DNA of 6,802 nucleotides from Gammaproteobacteria bacterium. Its GTDB lineage: Bacteria; Pseudomonadota; Gammaproteobacteria; Pseudomonadales; Pseudomonadaceae. The notes under the pieces are model-generated. The model worked only from the letters and a program-made list of their open reading frames with translations. It had not been told where the DNA came from and did no database searches. The position numbers and the translations under genes are program-made. The stretch spans positions 1 to 6,802 of the forward strand of contig JAAZCO010000244.1 in assembly GCA_012513235.1 (NCBI GenBank), in the 5' to 3' direction. Positions 1-6,099 of this stretch are shown here, piece after piece. Position 1 is the first letter of the stretch. The number at the start of each line of letters is the position of its first letter.

Positions 1-1263
1 GCCATGCTTATTAAGAATGGTTTTGGCTAGCGTTTTTTGCTTGTCGCACTCGTTACCTTTAGCTTGGCTAACAGGCGCAAACCACATTGAACCACCGCCC
101 CCACGCCAGTTGTACAAGCCAAACTCACGTAAGTTTGGAATACCGGACATCAACTTCGCACGGTAAGCAAAGGGCTCAGTATTGCCAGCTTCTTCTTCAG
201 TGATCATGCGGCCTTTGCCCAGTTGCTTCAGCGCACCTGTGACAATATTCCAGTTCACTTCAACCTGTTCTTTAGTGCCGTAGAGTGCGCAATACACGTT
301 CCAAGCACCGAGCTTTTTGTCTTTCTGGATCTGCTTGAGAATCGCATCCGAGGTTGCACCCGGCTCAATGGTGTAATCGGAGCGACGTACACCCGCAGTG
401 GAGGCTTCCCACAGTACGCCGGCAATCACTACCGAGTTGGGAATAACCTGCGCAATACGCAGCGGACGAATAAAGTCGACAATTTCCGCAATATCAGCTT
501 CTTCATCAAACTGAATCTCAAACGGCTTAATCACCGGTGGTTTAGGCATAAGCCAGAAACCCATTTTAGTGCAAATACCATAGTTGGCTTGGGTAAACAT
601 ACCGTCAAGTGTTGGGCCGTAACCCCACTTAAACACTTGCCATGCGTTGTCACCTTTAACGCCACCCATACCGGTGCGATACACTTCACCATTGGCCAGC
701 ACCAACTCCATACCGCACTGCATTAAGAAGTGCTCACCGTATGGTGTGTAACCCACACCGCGATCCATAGTGTTACCTAAAGGACCGGCAATTGCCGAGG
801 GTGCTGAGAATGACAGCATCAAAGGAATGTTGTTGTCTTCTAAATAGTCATACAACTGCTGATAAGTCACACCTGGCTCAACCAAAGCGGTGCCGAGATC
901 AGCATCAACGTGCAGAATCTTATTCATTTTTTGCAGATCAAGAATAATCTGTCCACGGTGATGTGGTGCTGCAGAACCGTAGCCAAAGTTACGACCGGTG
1001 GAGATGGTCCACACTGGAATCTTGTATTTATTACAGATCGCAACCACGCCTTGCACTTGCTCAACGGTGGTGGCGGTGACTGCGGCTGAAGGTGCGTGCG
1101 CGGCATCTTCAACAGGCATCATAATTTTGTTGTAAGGCTTAAGCTGAGCTTCTTCGGTCAAGACATTGTCATTGCCCAATAAGGTGCGAAACTCGCTGAT
1201 CGCCTTATCGAAGTTGGCTTGGCTAATGCCTTTTGGCAATACCTTAGTATTTTGTGTAGTCAT
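1..1263 (-). CDS. pchF: p-Cresol methylhydroxylase flavoprotein subunit PchF (partial, C-terminus off the left edge)
   Basis: This is the FAD subunit of the flavocytochrome that oxidises the methyl group of p-cresol to 4-hydroxybenzyl alcohol and on to 4-hydroxybenzaldehyde, passing electrons to PchC. The frame is open for 421 codons from the ATG at 1263 to the window edge; the family is about 520 residues, so roughly 100 are missing. The FAD-binding half (about 55-190) has STGRNFGYG at 88-96. E380 and Y384 lie in REFGLYNWRGGGGSMWF. Y95, E380 and Y384 fall at the same numbers as the P. putida active-site residues, Y384 being the tyrosine that covalently carries FAD (vanillyl-alcohol oxidase uses a histidine). 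The N-terminus MTTQNTKVLPKG has no signal peptide, although the P. putida enzyme is reported as periplasmic. AAGGA sits about 10 bases upstream, overlapping the pchX stop region. Alternatives are 4-ethylphenol methylenehydroxylase or eugenol hydroxylase (EhyB), close relatives that sequence reading cannot exclude. Confidence 0.93.
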   Translation of the reverse strand, partial: MTTQNTKVLPKGISQANFDKAISEFRTLLGNDNVLTEEAQLKPYNKIMMPVEDAAHAPSAAVTATTVEQVQGVVAICNKYKIPVWTISTGRNFGYGSAAPHHRGQIILDLQKMNKILHVDADLGTALVEPGVTYQQLYDYLEDNNIPLMLSFSAPSAIAGPLGNTMDRGVGYTPYGEHFLMQCGMELVLANGEVYRTGMGGVKGDNAWQVFKWGYGPTLDGMFTQANYGICTKMGFWLMPKPPVIKPFEIQFDEEADIAEIVDFIRPLRIAQVIPNSVVIAGVLWEASTAGVRRSDYTIEPGATSDAILKQIQKDKKLGAWNVYCALYGTKEQVEVNWNIVTGALKQLGKGRMITEEEAGNTEPFAYRAKLMSGIPNLREFGLYNWRGGGGSMWFAPVSQAKGNECDKQKTLAKTILNKHG

Positions 1264-1277
1264 GAGTTAAGAATCCT

Positions 1278-1913
1278 TCAGGTTTCAATCGAAAACGAAA
1301 CAAAGTGGCCGTCAACGGCAGCAGTCTGGGTCGGTGGCGTCGTGCGTAAATAGCGACGATTGGGCTCAGCTGAAGCCAGCGCAAAACCCAAGGAAGCGGC
1401 CCAATCACTACTGGCTGACAAAGTCTGCTCAGTCATCGCCGTAGGACGGCTGCAGCTGTGTGCATGTTCAGCAAATTGCGTGATGCAATTGGCATTTTGC
1501 GTGGTCGCTGAAATACGGTGACGTGACCTGCCATTGAGCGTGGCGTGCTGCCCCATCCAATGCACTCGTGCACCGGCACTGCGCGCGATATCTAACAGCA
1601 ACATGCCGCTGGCATCGTCCACCAAACCTAAAATGCGCTCACCTTTAGAATGCTGTAAACGCTGAGCAAATGAACTGATAAAATCCATCTCATGCTCAGC
1701 CTGCAGTACTGTCAGCTGCCCCGCACTGGGGTTGGCTTTGACGCCAGCTATAAATGCTGTGTGCGCGTTTTTATCACTGACTAACAGCACAACAGGTTTG
1801 CGCGTCGTAGCAGAACTGACCTGTGCTGCTGCGGCTAAGCCTGCTTGACTTAACGCCAGAGCAGCACCACCTAAAGCCATGCCTTTTAATACAGAACGAC
1901 GTTCAATACTCAT
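1278..1913 (-). CDS. pchX: PchX, Tat-exported protein of unknown function
   Basis: A 211-residue protein lying between the cytochrome and flavoprotein genes, the place occupied by pchX in the P. putida pchACXF cluster. The symbol rests mainly on this position and on size. The N-terminus has a clear twin-arginine signal: ERRSVLKG at 4-11 (R5, R6), then a hydrophobic Ala/Gly/Leu stretch to about residue 26 and a likely cleavage near A30 (AAAA then QVSS). The mature part shows no cofactor motif that I recognise; it has just two cysteines, C143 and C154, 11 residues apart, which could form a disulfide in the periplasm. The gene starts 2 bases after the pchC stop, with AAGGAG 5 bases before the ATG, and ends 14 bases before pchF, so translation is probably coupled. 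The function is unknown; a role in assembling or exporting the flavocytochrome is an inference from the signal and context. Confidence 0.85.
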   Translation of the reverse strand: MSIERRSVLKGMALGGAALALSQAGLAAAAQVSSATTRKPVVLLVSDKNAHTAFIAGVKANPSAGQLTVLQAEHEMDFISSFAQRLQHSKGERILGLVDDASGMLLLDIARSAGARVHWMGQHATLNGRSRHRISATTQNANCITQFAEHAHSCSRPTAMTEQTLSASSDWAASLGFALASAEPNRRYLRTTPPTQTAAVDGHFVSFSIET

Positions 1914-1915
1914 AC

Positions 1916-2239
1916 TTACTCCTTGCTTGCAGCAGGTAGTTCCTGAATATATTGACTGACTTGCGCTAAGGCTTTGTCATCAACAAACGAAGCTGCGAAT
2001 GCAGGCATAGCGCGAAAGCCATTACGAACAATCGCAGTAGTGTAAGCTGGGTTGAGATTGCGGCCTGACAACACAGGACCAATATCACCACCGGTTTCAT
2101 GACAATGACCACAGACTTTTGCATACACTTGTTCGCCATCTTTAAAACGGCTCTCACTGTTTGCGTAAGTCGCTGCACTGGCTAGCAGCACAGGCACAAC
2201 AAGGCTTTTTAACACCAAGGACTTTATCTTCACAGACAT
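1916..2239 (-). CDS. pchC: p-Cresol methylhydroxylase cytochrome c subunit PchC
   Basis: A small c-type cytochrome of 107 residues that takes electrons from the PchF flavin and passes them to a periplasmic acceptor. A Sec signal peptide (KIKSLVLKSLVVPVLLASA) ends with likely cleavage after TYA at 26, leaving about 81 residues, the size expected for the family. Haem attachment is CGHCH at 43-47 (C43, C46, H47 as the proximal ligand), and M78 in RAMPAF is the likely sixth ligand. The frame stays open upstream to 2350, inside pchA, but the ATG at 2239 is chosen because it gives a proper signal peptide and has AAGGA 9 bases upstream. It follows pchA by 31 bases and precedes pchX by 2, consistent with one transcript. 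EhyA of eugenol hydroxylase is the main alternative identity. Confidence 0.92.
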   Translation of the reverse strand: MSVKIKSLVLKSLVVPVLLASAATYANSESRFKDGEQVYAKVCGHCHETGGDIGPVLSGRNLNPAYTTAIVRNGFRAMPAFAASFVDDKALAQVSQYIQELPAASKE

Positions 2240-2248
2240 AATGGAGTT

Positions 2249-2253
2249 TCCTT
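2249..2253 (-). promoter_or_regulatory. Ribosome binding site of pchC
   Basis: AAGGA on the minus strand, 9 bases before the ATG at 2239, within the 31-base gap between pchA and pchC. It settles the pchC start in favour of the 107-residue form with a signal peptide rather than the longer open frame that overlaps pchA. Confidence 0.75.
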
Positions 2254-2270
2254 TATTTTTATTAGAGCAA

Positions 2271-3740
2271 TTAAAATGGATACTGACGCGGCGTATGCTG
2301 CACAGTAATCCAATGATCACGGGTAAATTCTTGAATGGCCCACTCGCCATTAAAGCGCCCTAGACCCGAGCCTTTCTCACCACCAAAGGCAGCGTTTGGT
2401 GCATCGTTGACTGGCATATCATTGATATGCGTCATGCCCGCCTGGATACCCTGAGCAAAGCGCACACCACGCTCTAAACTGGCGGTAAATACAGCGCTGG
2501 ATAAGCCATATTCACTTTGGTTGGCCAGCACTAAAGCATGCTGCTCATCAGTGGCACTTTGAATACCAACTAGAGGACCGAAAATTTCTTCGCGTGCAAT
2601 ATCCATATCCGCAGTCACGTTACCGAACACATGTGGTGGTAATACATTACCCTGCGCTGCGCCACCCACTAACAAGGTGGCACCTTCTTGTTTGGCTAAC
2701 TCAACTTTGTGCAGCAAGCCGGACAACTGTTTAGCATTAATCACTGGGCCAACAACGGTATCGGCCAAGCTTGGATCGCCATATTTAAGGGCACTGACAC
2801 GCTCAACATAACGACGCGTAAACTCTTCGAGCAGTGGTTGCTCAACAATGATGCGGTTGATCGCCATGCAGATTTGGCCTTGGTGTAGAAACTTACCCAC
2901 CACTGCCGCATTAACCGCTTGCTCAACATCCGCATCAGCAAGTACCACGAACGGGCTATTACCGCCCAGCTCAAGCGCCACATGCTTCAAATACTGACTA
3001 CCACAAGCGATACGCCCAATATTGAGACCCACTTGGGTTGATCCCGTAAAGGAAATAAAACCCGGAATCGGATGCGCGACAAAAGCATCACCAATTTCCG
3101 CACCCGAACCCACCACTACACTCAAAACACCTGCAGGCAGACCCGCTTCAGCAAAAATATGCGCCAGCAATAAGCCACCGGTCACTGGAGTATCACTGGC
3201 AGGTTTAATCACTACCGCGTTACCCAAAGCTAAAGCCGGAGCCACTGAGCGCTGTGATAAGTGCAACGGGAAGTTCCATGGGCTGATCACACCGACCACA
3301 CCAATGGGCTTGCGATAGACACGGCTTTCTTTGCCTGGAATATCGTTGGGTAAAATGCAGCCTTGTACACGGCTTGGAAAACTAGCAGCTTCGAGCGTAA
3401 TGCCGCGTGCAGCCCCCCACTCAATTTGCGCTTTAATGCGCGTACTACCTGACTCTTTGATCAACCAGTCGATGATCTCTTCACGACGCTGATCGAAAAT
3501 CTCCACGGCTTTTAGTAACACTGCAGCACGTGCAGCAGGACCCATAGCCGCCCAACCAACTTGCGCATCACGTGCAGCAACAAAAGCCTGCTCCATGTCG
3601 TCTTTAGTCGCTAAATTGAGTTTCAACAACTCTTCACCCGTATAAGGGTTTAATACTGGTAATTGAGTTTGCGAACTACCTGAGCGCCATTGGCCAGCAA
3701 GCGGCTGCAACTCAAGATTCTGATAGGGAGTGGTTGTCAT
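2271..3740 (-). CDS. pchA: 4-Hydroxybenzaldehyde dehydrogenase PchA
   Basis: An NAD(P)-dependent aldehyde dehydrogenase of 489 residues, a normal full length for the superfamily. It should oxidise the 4-hydroxybenzaldehyde made by PchCF to 4-hydroxybenzoate in the cytoplasm. Visible motifs in order: SPWNFPLHLS with N156; VVIKPA with K179; the FTGSTQVG nucleotide loop at 231-238; LELGGNSPF with the general base E257; the nucleophile C291 in HQGQICMAINR; and EEIFGP at 384-389. All key residues are present. It is the first gene of the minus-strand operon, with AAAGGA about 9 bases before the ATG and the divergent promoter region directly upstream. Superfamily membership is certain. The substrate is inferred from the adjacent methylhydroxylase genes; vanillin or another aromatic aldehyde dehydrogenase would look similar, especially if PchCF acts on a different 4-alkylphenol. 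Confidence 0.9.
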   Translation of the reverse strand: MTTTPYQNLELQPLAGQWRSGSSQTQLPVLNPYTGEELLKLNLATKDDMEQAFVAARDAQVGWAAMGPAARAAVLLKAVEIFDQRREEIIDWLIKESGSTRIKAQIEWGAARGITLEAASFPSRVQGCILPNDIPGKESRVYRKPIGVVGVISPWNFPLHLSQRSVAPALALGNAVVIKPASDTPVTGGLLLAHIFAEAGLPAGVLSVVVGSGAEIGDAFVAHPIPGFISFTGSTQVGLNIGRIACGSQYLKHVALELGGNSPFVVLADADVEQAVNAAVVGKFLHQGQICMAINRIIVEQPLLEEFTRRYVERVSALKYGDPSLADTVVGPVINAKQLSGLLHKVELAKQEGATLLVGGAAQGNVLPPHVFGNVTADMDIAREEIFGPLVGIQSATDEQHALVLANQSEYGLSSAVFTASLERGVRFAQGIQAGMTHINDMPVNDAPNAAFGGEKGSGLGRFNGEWAIQEFTRDHWITVQHTPRQYPF

Positions 3741-3855
3741 AACACAGGGTCCTTTATTGAAATTCAGGTCTATCTTGCGCTCTCATTAAACGTTTTTGTA
3801 TCGAGCGTAGATTGATTCACATACGGATATAGCTTGAGGCTAATTGCTAATAACA

Positions 3856-3904
3856 GTTATGAAAAATGAAACTTTCGACATTAGGTATATCAAAAACGAT
3901 ATAC
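3856..3904 (-). promoter_or_regulatory. Left copy of mirrored promoter element, facing pchA
   Basis: Read on the minus strand it runs: palindrome GTATATC-N6-GATATAC, containing the 11-mer TTTTTGATATA (3896 down to 3886), then after 17 bases TCATTTTTCATAAC. It points at pchA, whose ATG is 115 bases beyond the inner end. It matches the copy facing the pca operon at 34 of 49 positions without gaps, counted by eye. TTGATA in it could be a -35 box, but the -10 at 17 bases (TTCATT) is poor. It is probably a binding site for a transcriptional activator or repressor together with promoter sequence; the protein is not known. Confidence 0.5.
3885..3904. repeat. Perfect 7-6-7 inverted repeat, candidate operator
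   Basis: GTATATC (3885-3891) and GATATAC (3898-3904) are perfect inverted arms around AAAAAC. A 20-base dyad with arm centres 13 bases apart is a typical size for a dimeric regulator site. It is the upstream part of the left mirrored element; the right element has a decayed version at 4112-4131 (GCATTCC, six T, GATATAG). I do not recognise it as a known PcaR, PcaQ or PcaU site. Confidence 0.5.
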
Positions 3905-3985
3905 ACTTTTTTTAAAAAAAGAATAAACAGCATAGAAACTGCCTACCAGCGGCACAAAAATACTCAACGCTCTTGGGTCTATTCT

Positions 3986-4002
3986 TCACTGACATACAGT
4001 GA
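3986..4002. repeat. 6-5-6 inverted repeat in the middle of the intergenic region
   Basis: TCACTG (3986-3991) and CAGTGA (3997-4002) flank ACATA. It is unrelated in sequence to the GATATAC-type dyads and lies near the midpoint between the two mirrored elements. It could be an operator or chance; there is no run of T after it, so it is not a terminator. Confidence 0.25.
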
Positions 4003-4111
4003 GCCAGTCAATGCAAAAAATGTATCGGCATCGATAATAAGTAAAAAAATCACGTGCACACACACCTTTACGAGCTCAATCCACAGCTCACATACGCCAG
4101 AAAACCTTAAT

Positions 4112-4160
4112 GCATTCCTTTTTTGATATAGCAAATTGATAAAACATCATTTTACATATC
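4112..4160 (+). promoter_or_regulatory. Right copy of mirrored promoter element, facing the pca operon
   Basis: On the plus strand: a weak dyad GCATTCC-N6-GATATAG, the exact 11-mer TTTTTGATATA (4120-4130), then TCATTTTACATATC (4147-4160) at the same spacing as in the left copy. Its inner end is 56 bases before the pcaD ATG, a suitable place for promoter or activator-binding sequence. Within it TTTGATAT (4122-4129) also forms an 8-base inverted pair with ATATCAAA (4156-4163). No strong sigma-70 -10 is evident. Confidence 0.5.
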
Positions 4161-4203
4161 AAATAATTTAAGCAAGATTGAGTCTAACTATTTTGCAGCA
4201 GGT

Positions 4204-4208
4204 GAAGG
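4204..4208 (+). promoter_or_regulatory. Ribosome binding site that fixes the pcaDC start
   Basis: GAAGG lies 8 bases before the ATG at 4217. The frame is open further up to a TTG at 4178, but that start has no purine-rich site before it and would add 13 residues not expected in the lactonase family. An ATG at 4229 is a second, weaker choice. Confidence 0.7.
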
Positions 4209-4216
4209 CAAACACT

Positions 4217-5398
4217 ATGATTCAGACCATGACCGTTAACGGCGTCATGCTTCATTATCAATTAGAAGGCCCGCAACATTTACCATTAATGGTCTTCTCC
4301 AATTCTTTAGGCACGGACTTACGCGTTTGGGAGCCATTATTAGCATTTCTGGCACCCCACTATCGCTTTCTGCGTTACGACAAACGCGGTCACGGCTTAT
4401 CAACATGCCCGCCTGCGCCTTACCAACTCAATGACCACATCAATGATCTGATTGGCTTACTCGATGCTCTTAACATCGAGCAAGTGACATTATGTGGCTT
4501 ATCCGTCGGCGGCATGATTGTGCAAGGTGTTGCCGCGCAACGTCCTGCATTGGTCAGCAATTTAATTCTATGCGATACCGCACATAAGATTGGTCCAGCA
4601 CAAGGCTGGGAAGATCGTATCAACACCGTACGTGAGCACGGCTTAGAGCATATTGCTGATGCTGTGATGGAGCGCTGGTTTGCTGCTGAATTTCGCGAGC
4701 AACGCCCCAATGACTTAATCGCATGGCGCAATATGATGGCACGCACACCACTGGAAGGTTATGTGGGCACCTGTGCGGCAATTCGCGACGCTGACTTAAC
4801 TGACAGTACTGCTAAGCTCACTCAACCGACCTTATGTGTAGTGGGTGATCAAGACGGTGCTACGCCACCTGCTTTGGTTGAAAGCACTGCAGCGCTCATC
4901 TCTAACAGCCAGTTTGTTGTGATTAAAGGCGCGGGACATTTACCCAGCGTTGAGCAACCTCAGCAACTGGCAGCGGCCATGCTAGCGTTTTTGCAGCCCC
5001 ATACGTTGCAATCAAACCGTTTTGCTCAAGGTATGAAAACGCGCCGCTCAGTACTGGGTAATGCCCACGTTGACCGTGCCACTGCGAACAAAACTGAATT
5101 TGATGAGCCCTTCCAAACCTTTATTACTGAAGGGGCTTGGGGTTCAGTCTGGAGCCGCCCGGGCTTGAGTAAGCGTGACCGCAGCCTGCTGACCATTGCA
5201 TTGATGGCCGCCCTGCATCATGAAGAAGAGCTGGCGATGCATATTCGTGCCACTCGCAATACCGGCGCAAGTAAGCAGGAAGTTCAAGAAACCCTACTGC
5301 ATTTAGCGGTGTATGCCGGTGTTCCTTTCTCCAATGTTGCGTTTCGTATTGCTAAAGAAGTCTACAACGAACTCGAATCTCAAGAGGTGCAATCCTAA
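4217..5398 (+). CDS. pcaDC: Fused 3-oxoadipate enol-lactonase / 4-carboxymuconolactone decarboxylase (PcaD-PcaC)
   Basis: A 393-residue bifunctional protein covering two successive steps of the protocatechuate branch: decarboxylation of 4-carboxymuconolactone to the enol-lactone (PcaC part) and hydrolysis of that to 3-oxoadipate (PcaD part). Residues 1 to about 262 are an alpha/beta hydrolase: oxyanion region VFSNSLGTDLRVW, DKRGHG at 55-60, nucleophile S96 in GLSVGG, likely acid D213 in GDQDGATPP, and H241 in GAGHLPS. From about 268 to the end is a full-length decarboxylase domain: RFAQGMKTRRSVLGNAHVDRA, then GAWGSVWSRPGLSKRDRSLLTIALM and HLAVYAGVPFSNVAF. The junction is short, with no long linker. 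The order is opposite to the reaction order. Such fusions are known (PcaL of Streptomyces and various proteobacteria), whereas classical P. putida has separate pcaD and pcaC. The stop overlaps the pcaH start by one base (TAATG), so translation is coupled. Confidence 0.93.
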   Translation: MIQTMTVNGVMLHYQLEGPQHLPLMVFSNSLGTDLRVWEPLLAFLAPHYRFLRYDKRGHGLSTCPPAPYQLNDHINDLIGLLDALNIEQVTLCGLSVGGMIVQGVAAQRPALVSNLILCDTAHKIGPAQGWEDRINTVREHGLEHIADAVMERWFAAEFREQRPNDLIAWRNMMARTPLEGYVGTCAAIRDADLTDSTAKLTQPTLCVVGDQDGATPPALVESTAALISNSQFVVIKGAGHLPSVEQPQQLAAAMLAFLQPHTLQSNRFAQGMKTRRSVLGNAHVDRATANKTEFDEPFQTFITEGAWGSVWSRPGLSKRDRSLLTIALMAALHHEEELAMHIRATRNTGASKQEVQETLLHLAVYAGVPFSNVAFRIAKEVYNELESQEVQS

Positions 5399-6096
5399 TG
5401 TCTAAACTCACGCCAAGAGACTGGGACAGCCATGCTGCCTTTATCTCTCCCGAATACAAATCATCGACTTTGCGCGGTGTCTCACAAAGTCTGGTCAAAA
5501 TCGATCCAGAGCTGGCTGAATTAACCGGCCCGGCTTTTGGCCAAGAAGTGCTTGGACCACTGGATCACGACTTAACCAAGAACGGTCAAGTCAATGGTGA
5601 GCCGATTGGCGAACGTATTATCGTCACCGGTACTGTATTTGATGAGTTTGGTCAGCCTGTACCTAACACTCTGATTGAAATCTGGCAGGCCAACGCAGCC
5701 GGTCGTTATGTGCACAAGCGTGATCAGCATGACGCACCGATCGACCCAAACTTTTTAGGTGCAGGCCGCTGCTTAACCGATGAGAACGGCAACTATAAGT
5801 TCTATACCATCAAGCCTGGTGCCTACCCTTGGGGTAACCACCCGAACGCCTGGCGTCCTAACCACATTCACTTGTCATTATTAGGCCCGTGCATCAGCAG
5901 CCGTATCGTGACGCAAATGTATTTCCCTGGCGATTCACTGCTGCCATACGACCCTATTTACATCGCCACACCTGAACAAGCCCGCGAGCGTTTAGTCAGT
6001 GAGTTTTCATTGGATGTCACTGAAGACGGTTTTGCGCTGGGTTATATCTTTAACATCGTTGTTCGTGGCGTTAACGCTACCCCTGCGGAGGCTTAA
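5398..6096 (+). CDS. pcaH: Protocatechuate 3,4-dioxygenase beta subunit PcaH
   Basis: The iron-bearing subunit of the intradiol dioxygenase that opens protocatechuate to 3-carboxy-cis,cis-muconate. It has 232 residues, near the usual 235-240. All four Fe(III) ligands are visible: Y104 in GRYVHKRDQ, Y143 in KPGAYPW, and H156 and H158 in RPNHIHLS, each exactly four residues lower than in the P. putida protein (108, 147, 160, 162). R153 matches the catalytic arginine at 157 there. The N-terminal about 70 residues are the subunit-interface segment; the beta-sandwich core begins around IIVTGTVFDEFG. It is cytoplasmic and works as an alpha-beta complex with PcaG. The ATG overlaps the pcaDC stop by one base; AGAGG lies about 10 bases before it. 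Confidence 0.96.
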   Translation: MSKLTPRDWDSHAAFISPEYKSSTLRGVSQSLVKIDPELAELTGPAFGQEVLGPLDHDLTKNGQVNGEPIGERIIVTGTVFDEFGQPVPNTLIEIWQANAAGRYVHKRDQHDAPIDPNFLGAGRCLTDENGNYKFYTIKPGAYPWGNHPNAWRPNHIHLSLLGPCISSRIVTQMYFPGDSLLPYDPIYIATPEQARERLVSEFSLDVTEDGFALGYIFNIVVRGVNATPAEA

Positions 6097-6099
6097 GAC

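Larger units (their letters stand above)
3741..4216. other. Divergent promoter region between the pch and pca operons
   Basis: A 476-base AT-rich stretch without a convincing gene. An 86-codon open frame at 3866-4126 has no ribosome binding site and lies across the regulatory repeats, so it is taken as chance. The region holds two oppositely oriented copies of a conserved element (near 3856-3904 and 4112-4160), a perfect 7-6-7 palindrome in the left copy, and a separate 6-5-6 palindrome at 3986-4002. I see no tRNA, transposon end or clear rho-independent terminator. Several TTGATA sequences could serve as -35 boxes, but none has a strong -10 at the right distance, which suits activator-dependent promoters. 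Confidence 0.75.

Noticed and set aside
223..726. 167-codon open frame on the plus strand
   Set aside because: Lies antisense to pchF, whose minus-strand frame is continuous and carries clear family motifs across the whole stretch.
924..1112. 62-codon open frame on the minus strand
   Set aside because: Alternative frame of pchF within its FAD-binding region; no ribosome binding site or domain.
2240..2350. N-terminal extension of the pchC frame into pchA
   Set aside because: The extension would bury the signal peptide inside the protein and overlap pchA; the ATG at 2239 has a good ribosome binding site and gives a standard Sec signal.
3950..3975. Possible sigma-54 promoter at GGCAC
   Set aside because: GGCAC is present, but the GC-containing -12 element is missing at the required spacing, so the pattern fails.
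3866..4126. 86-codon open frame on the plus strand in the divergent region
   Set aside because: No ribosome binding site before the ATG, AT-rich composition unlike the neighbouring genes, low-complexity Ser/Thr/Lys/His-rich product with no recognisable domain, and both ends lie inside the mirrored regulatory elements.
4178..4216. TTG start giving a longer PcaDC
   Set aside because: No Shine-Dalgarno sequence upstream, while the ATG at 4217 has GAAGG at 8 bases and starts where lactonases normally start.
4420..4746. 108-codon open frame on the minus strand
   Set aside because: Antisense shadow of the lactonase domain of pcaDC; no domain or ribosome binding site seen.
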